From: Planctomycetota bacterium | GTDB lineage: Bacteria; Planctomycetota; Planctomycetia; Isosphaerales; Isosphaeraceae | NCBI GenBank assembly: GCA_021777685.1 | Contig: JAJYDH010000027.1 | Location: 1 to 22,841 of the forward strand | Length of the DNA stretch: 22,841 nt | Direction of reading: 5' to 3' | Part shown: positions 20,704-22,841 of the stretch, piece after piece | How the letters are laid out: every line of letters starts with the position of its first letter | Position numbering within the stretch: the first letter of the stretch is position 1 | The notes under the pieces: generated by a model | What the model was told of the DNA's origin: nothing | The model's database searches: none | The model's input: only the letters and a program-made list of their open reading frames with translations | Program-made: the position numbers and the translations under genes

Positions 20704-21609
20704 TCAACCTCTCGCCAGTGACACGGTCACTTCCCCAGCGAGTCGCGCATTGGCCACGATCAGGACGCGATTCGCCGCCAGGCTCCGGCCGCCGGTGGCC
20801 TTCCGAAGATGGTCGAGGAGGAACGGGGTGACGGCCTTGCCCGCCACGCCGTGGGATCGGGCCAGTTCGAGCCCCTGGGCGAGCGCGGCCTCCATCTCGT
20901 CGCGGTCGAGCGCGTCCCGGTCGGCGACGGGTTGAGCGAGGACGACCGCGCCGGGGAGCCCCAACTCTCGGTGCGACCGGACGAGCCGGGCGGCCTCGGT
21001 CGGCGACTCGACCCGGGCGTCCAGCGGGAGCCCGCTCGACGCGGTGGTGAAGGCGGGGAACGTGCCGGTCCGGTAGCCGACCACGGCCACCCCTCGGGTC
21101 TCCAGCGCGTCGAGCGTGGCCGGGACGTCCAGGATCGACTTCACCCCCGAGCAGACGACCGCCATCCCGTCGGCCCTGGCCAGCTCGTCGAGGTCGGTCG
21201 AGATGTCGAAGGTGGTCGCCGCCCCCCGGTGGACACCCCCCAGGCCGCCGGTCGCCATGACGCCGATCCCGGCCTTCTTCGCGACCCAGAGCGTCGCCGA
21301 GACCGTGGTCGCGGCGTCGAGCCCCTTGGCGACGGCCGTCGAGAGGTCGCGCCGGCTGGCCTTGAGGAAATGGCCCGACCGGGCGACATGCTCCAGCTCG
21401 TCGTCGAGCAGGCCGACGCGGACGACCCCGCCCACCACGGCGACGGTCGCCGGGACCGCGCCCGCCTCGCGGATCGCCGCCTGGGACGCCCGGGCGGTCT
21501 CCAGGTTGTCGGGCCAGGGAAGGCCGTGCGCGATCAGGGTCGACTCCAGGGCGACGACCCCCCGGCCCTCGCTCAGGGCGTCCGCGACCTCGGGCAGAAT
21601 GGCCAGCAT
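20704..21609 (-). CDS. psuG: Pseudouridine-5'-phosphate glycosidase
   Basis: PsuG splits pseudouridine 5'-phosphate into uracil and ribose 5-phosphate in nucleoside salvage. Family motifs run in order: VALESTLIAHGLPWPDN with the catalytic Glu22, a GLLDDELEH segment, KASRRDL with Lys83 (the Schiff-base lysine position), GIGVMATGGLGGVHRG, FDISTDLDEL, CSGVKSILD, ETRGVAVVGYRT, and a C-terminal GKAVTPFLL with a later NRVLIVANARL. The length, 301, is typical. From ATG 21609, GGAGG lies 11 nt upstream; a GTG inside that site is rejected. The usual partner, a PfkB-type pseudouridine kinase (psuK), is not adjacent. It diverges from the FHA kinase gene across 130 nt. Confidence 0.95.
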   Translation of the reverse strand: MLAILPEVADALSEGRGVVALESTLIAHGLPWPDNLETARASQAAIREAGAVPATVAVVGGVVRVGLLDDELEHVARSGHFLKASRRDLSTAVAKGLDAATTVSATLWVAKKAGIGVMATGGLGGVHRGAATTFDISTDLDELARADGMAVVCSGVKSILDVPATLDALETRGVAVVGYRTGTFPAFTTASSGLPLDARVESPTEAARLVRSHRELGLPGAVVLAQPVADRDALDRDEMEAALAQGLELARSHGVAGKAVTPFLLDHLRKATGGRSLAANRVLIVANARLAGEVTVSLARG

Positions 21610-21673
21610 GCGAGATCTCACCTCCGGAAACTTCCAGATCCGACCGACATTTTTCCGAACCGACCGACCGCCA

Positions 21674-21703
21674 TGATGCGTACGTGCGTAGGTCCAGTAT
21701 AAT
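21674..21703 (+). promoter_or_regulatory. Candidate promoter for the FHA kinase; -10 also readable on the minus strand
   Basis: TATAAT (21698-21703) is a consensus -10 with a poor -35 (TGATGC, 21674-21679, 18-bp spacing), placing the start about 30 nt before the ATG at 21740. The reverse strand over the same bases reads TATACT, so the divergent psuG gene could use an overlapping -10. Confidence 0.45.
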
Positions 21704-21739
21704 CGAATGGGGTCGGACTTGGGGACGAGCCGGGAGACG

Positions 21740-22841
21740 ATGCGAGTTATCTTGGATGTAGTCCAGGGCCCAAGACGGGGCCAGTCGTTCGTCTTCGATC
21801 GCCACGACACGTTCATCGTGGGCCGATCGCGGTTCGTCCATTGCCCGATGCCCGAGGACAACGCCCTCTCGCGCGACCATTTCCTGGTTGAGGTCAACCC
21901 CCCCCGCTGCGAGCTTCGCGACCTCGGCAGCACCAACGGGACGTTCGTCAACGACCAGAAGGTCGACCGGGTCCGGCTCAGCCCGGGGGACAAGATCGCG
22001 GCGGGCAACAGCGTCTTCTCGATCCGGATCGAGGGGGCGCCGCCCGAGAGCGAGGCCGGTACGAAGAACCGGACGGTGGCCCTCGGCCCGGTCGGGCCGG
22101 GTTTCACCTGCGCCGGCTGCGGCGCCAAGGCCCCGCCCGGCGTGGACGTCGCCAGTGACGCCGACGTCTCGGGCGGCGACTCGATCCAGTGGCTCTGCGA
22201 CCTCTGCCGGGGCGAGATCGCCACATCACCCCAGCCGGTGCCGACCTACACCACGATCCGCCAGCTTGGCCGGGGCGGGATGGGCGTGGTCTTCCAGGCG
22301 AGGAACAACCTGACCGGCCGGATGGTGGCCCTCAAGCTCATCGTCCCCGAGAGCGCCGCGACCCGATCGGCGATCGACCGGTTCCTCCGCGAGATGTCGG
22401 TCATCAGCCAGCTCAAGCACCCCAACATCGTCGAATGGCTGGAGCAGGGGATGACCCGAGGCCAGTTCTGGTTCACGATGGAGTACGTCGCCGGCACGAA
22501 CCTGGAGGCCCTGGCCAACGCCGAGCCGGGCAAGTACCCGATCAACCAGGCGTGCCGGATGGCCAGCCAGGTGCTCAAGGGGCTGGAGCTGGCCCACGCC
22601 AACGGCTTCGTCCACCGCGACATCAAGCCCGAGAACATCCTGATCGGCCAGTCGCCGGCCGGCCTGGTGGCCAAGATCTCCGACTTCGGCCTGGCCAAGA
22701 GCTTCCGGGGGCTGGGCCTGTCGGGCCTGACGTTCTCCGGAGAGATGCGCGGGACCGTCCCGTTCATGCCGCCCGAGCAGATGCTCGACTTCAAGACCGT
22801 CCAGCCGATCGGCGCCCTCTACTCGACCGCCGCGACCCTCT
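21740..22841 (+). CDS. FHA domain - zinc ribbon - Ser/Thr protein kinase (3' part outside window)
   Basis: This is a cytoplasmic Hanks-type kinase with a phosphothreonine-reading FHA domain at its N-terminus. The open frame runs off the window after 367 codons. FHA motifs are GRS (28-30), SRDH (44-47) and GSTNGTFVN (63-71). A linker carries two CxxC pairs (CAGC and CDLC, about 117-153), a probable zinc ribbon. The kinase domain begins near 167: GRGGMGVV loop, VALKLI Lys, FLREM Glu, HRDIKPEN (~291) and DFGLAK (~314), so catalytic residues are complete. After PPEQ the segment reads PIGALYSTAATL where relatives usually have a conserved Asp (as in DIYSLGATL); here Ala. The start is ATG 21740, with GGGAG rather close (3 nt). 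Targets are unknown. Confidence 0.92.
   Translation, partial: MRVILDVVQGPRRGQSFVFDRHDTFIVGRSRFVHCPMPEDNALSRDHFLVEVNPPRCELRDLGSTNGTFVNDQKVDRVRLSPGDKIAAGNSVFSIRIEGAPPESEAGTKNRTVALGPVGPGFTCAGCGAKAPPGVDVASDADVSGGDSIQWLCDLCRGEIATSPQPVPTYTTIRQLGRGGMGVVFQARNNLTGRMVALKLIVPESAATRSAIDRFLREMSVISQLKHPNIVEWLEQGMTRGQFWFTMEYVAGTNLEALANAEPGKYPINQACRMASQVLKGLELAHANGFVHRDIKPENILIGQSPAGLVAKISDFGLAKSFRGLGLSGLTFSGEMRGTVPFMPPEQMLDFKTVQPIGALYSTAATL

Overview
The window is high-GC DNA with dense bacterial gene packing and no phage, plasmid, CRISPR or intact transposon. It most likely comes from a planctomycete, probably of the Isosphaeraceae type. This is inferred from a DUF1559 pseudopilin-like protein (prepilin N-terminus and H-X9-DG C-terminal motif), an FHA/zinc-ribbon/Hanks-kinase fusion, several secreted proteins of kinds common in that phylum, and REP-like palindromes between genes. 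No species can be named from sequence alone.

Layout. 1-2960 (minus strand): a truncated GT87-like membrane glycosyltransferase, a palindromic repeat, an unrecognised alpha-helical protein, and a LOG-family protein. 3239-7975 (plus): two heme-pathway genes, hemE and a hemY-type oxidase, flanking a DUF1559 protein and a tiny lipoprotein; then a 107-residue protein with an EF-Tu-domain-III-like tail. 8022-10400 (minus): an M24-fold protein that appears to have lost its metal ligands, a site-2 protease, and a 73-residue overlapping ORF. 10785-14870 (plus): a secreted protein, an anti-sigma-like membrane protein, a DUF3106-like exported protein, ribD, and rex with a near-consensus promoter inside the end of ribD. 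A tRNA-Gln follows at 14926. 15022-15711 (minus) is a single-HKD phospholipase-D protein. 15850-16341 (plus) is a helical-repeat lipoprotein. 16406-20324 (minus) holds leuC-leuD and lipB-lipA. A compound inverted repeat lies at 20439-20614. psuG (minus) and an FHA/Ser-Thr kinase (plus, runs off the end) diverge from one short control region.

Functionally this is mostly core metabolism (heme, riboflavin, leucine, lipoate, pseudouridine salvage) plus NADH sensing by Rex and a few lineage-typical envelope and signalling proteins. Hairpins sit at three gene ends (lipA, rex, the small lipoprotein) and between both pairs of convergent genes. None has a clear U-tract.

I did not find a convincing new multi-gene system. 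The observations most worth following are a LipB homologue without the canonical Cys/Lys dyad, the ligand-less M24 protein beside a site-2 protease, two families of structured intergenic repeats, the EF-Tu-like small protein, and the zinc-ribbon FHA kinase with an altered subdomain IX. All start choices and family names come from reading motifs, not from searches.
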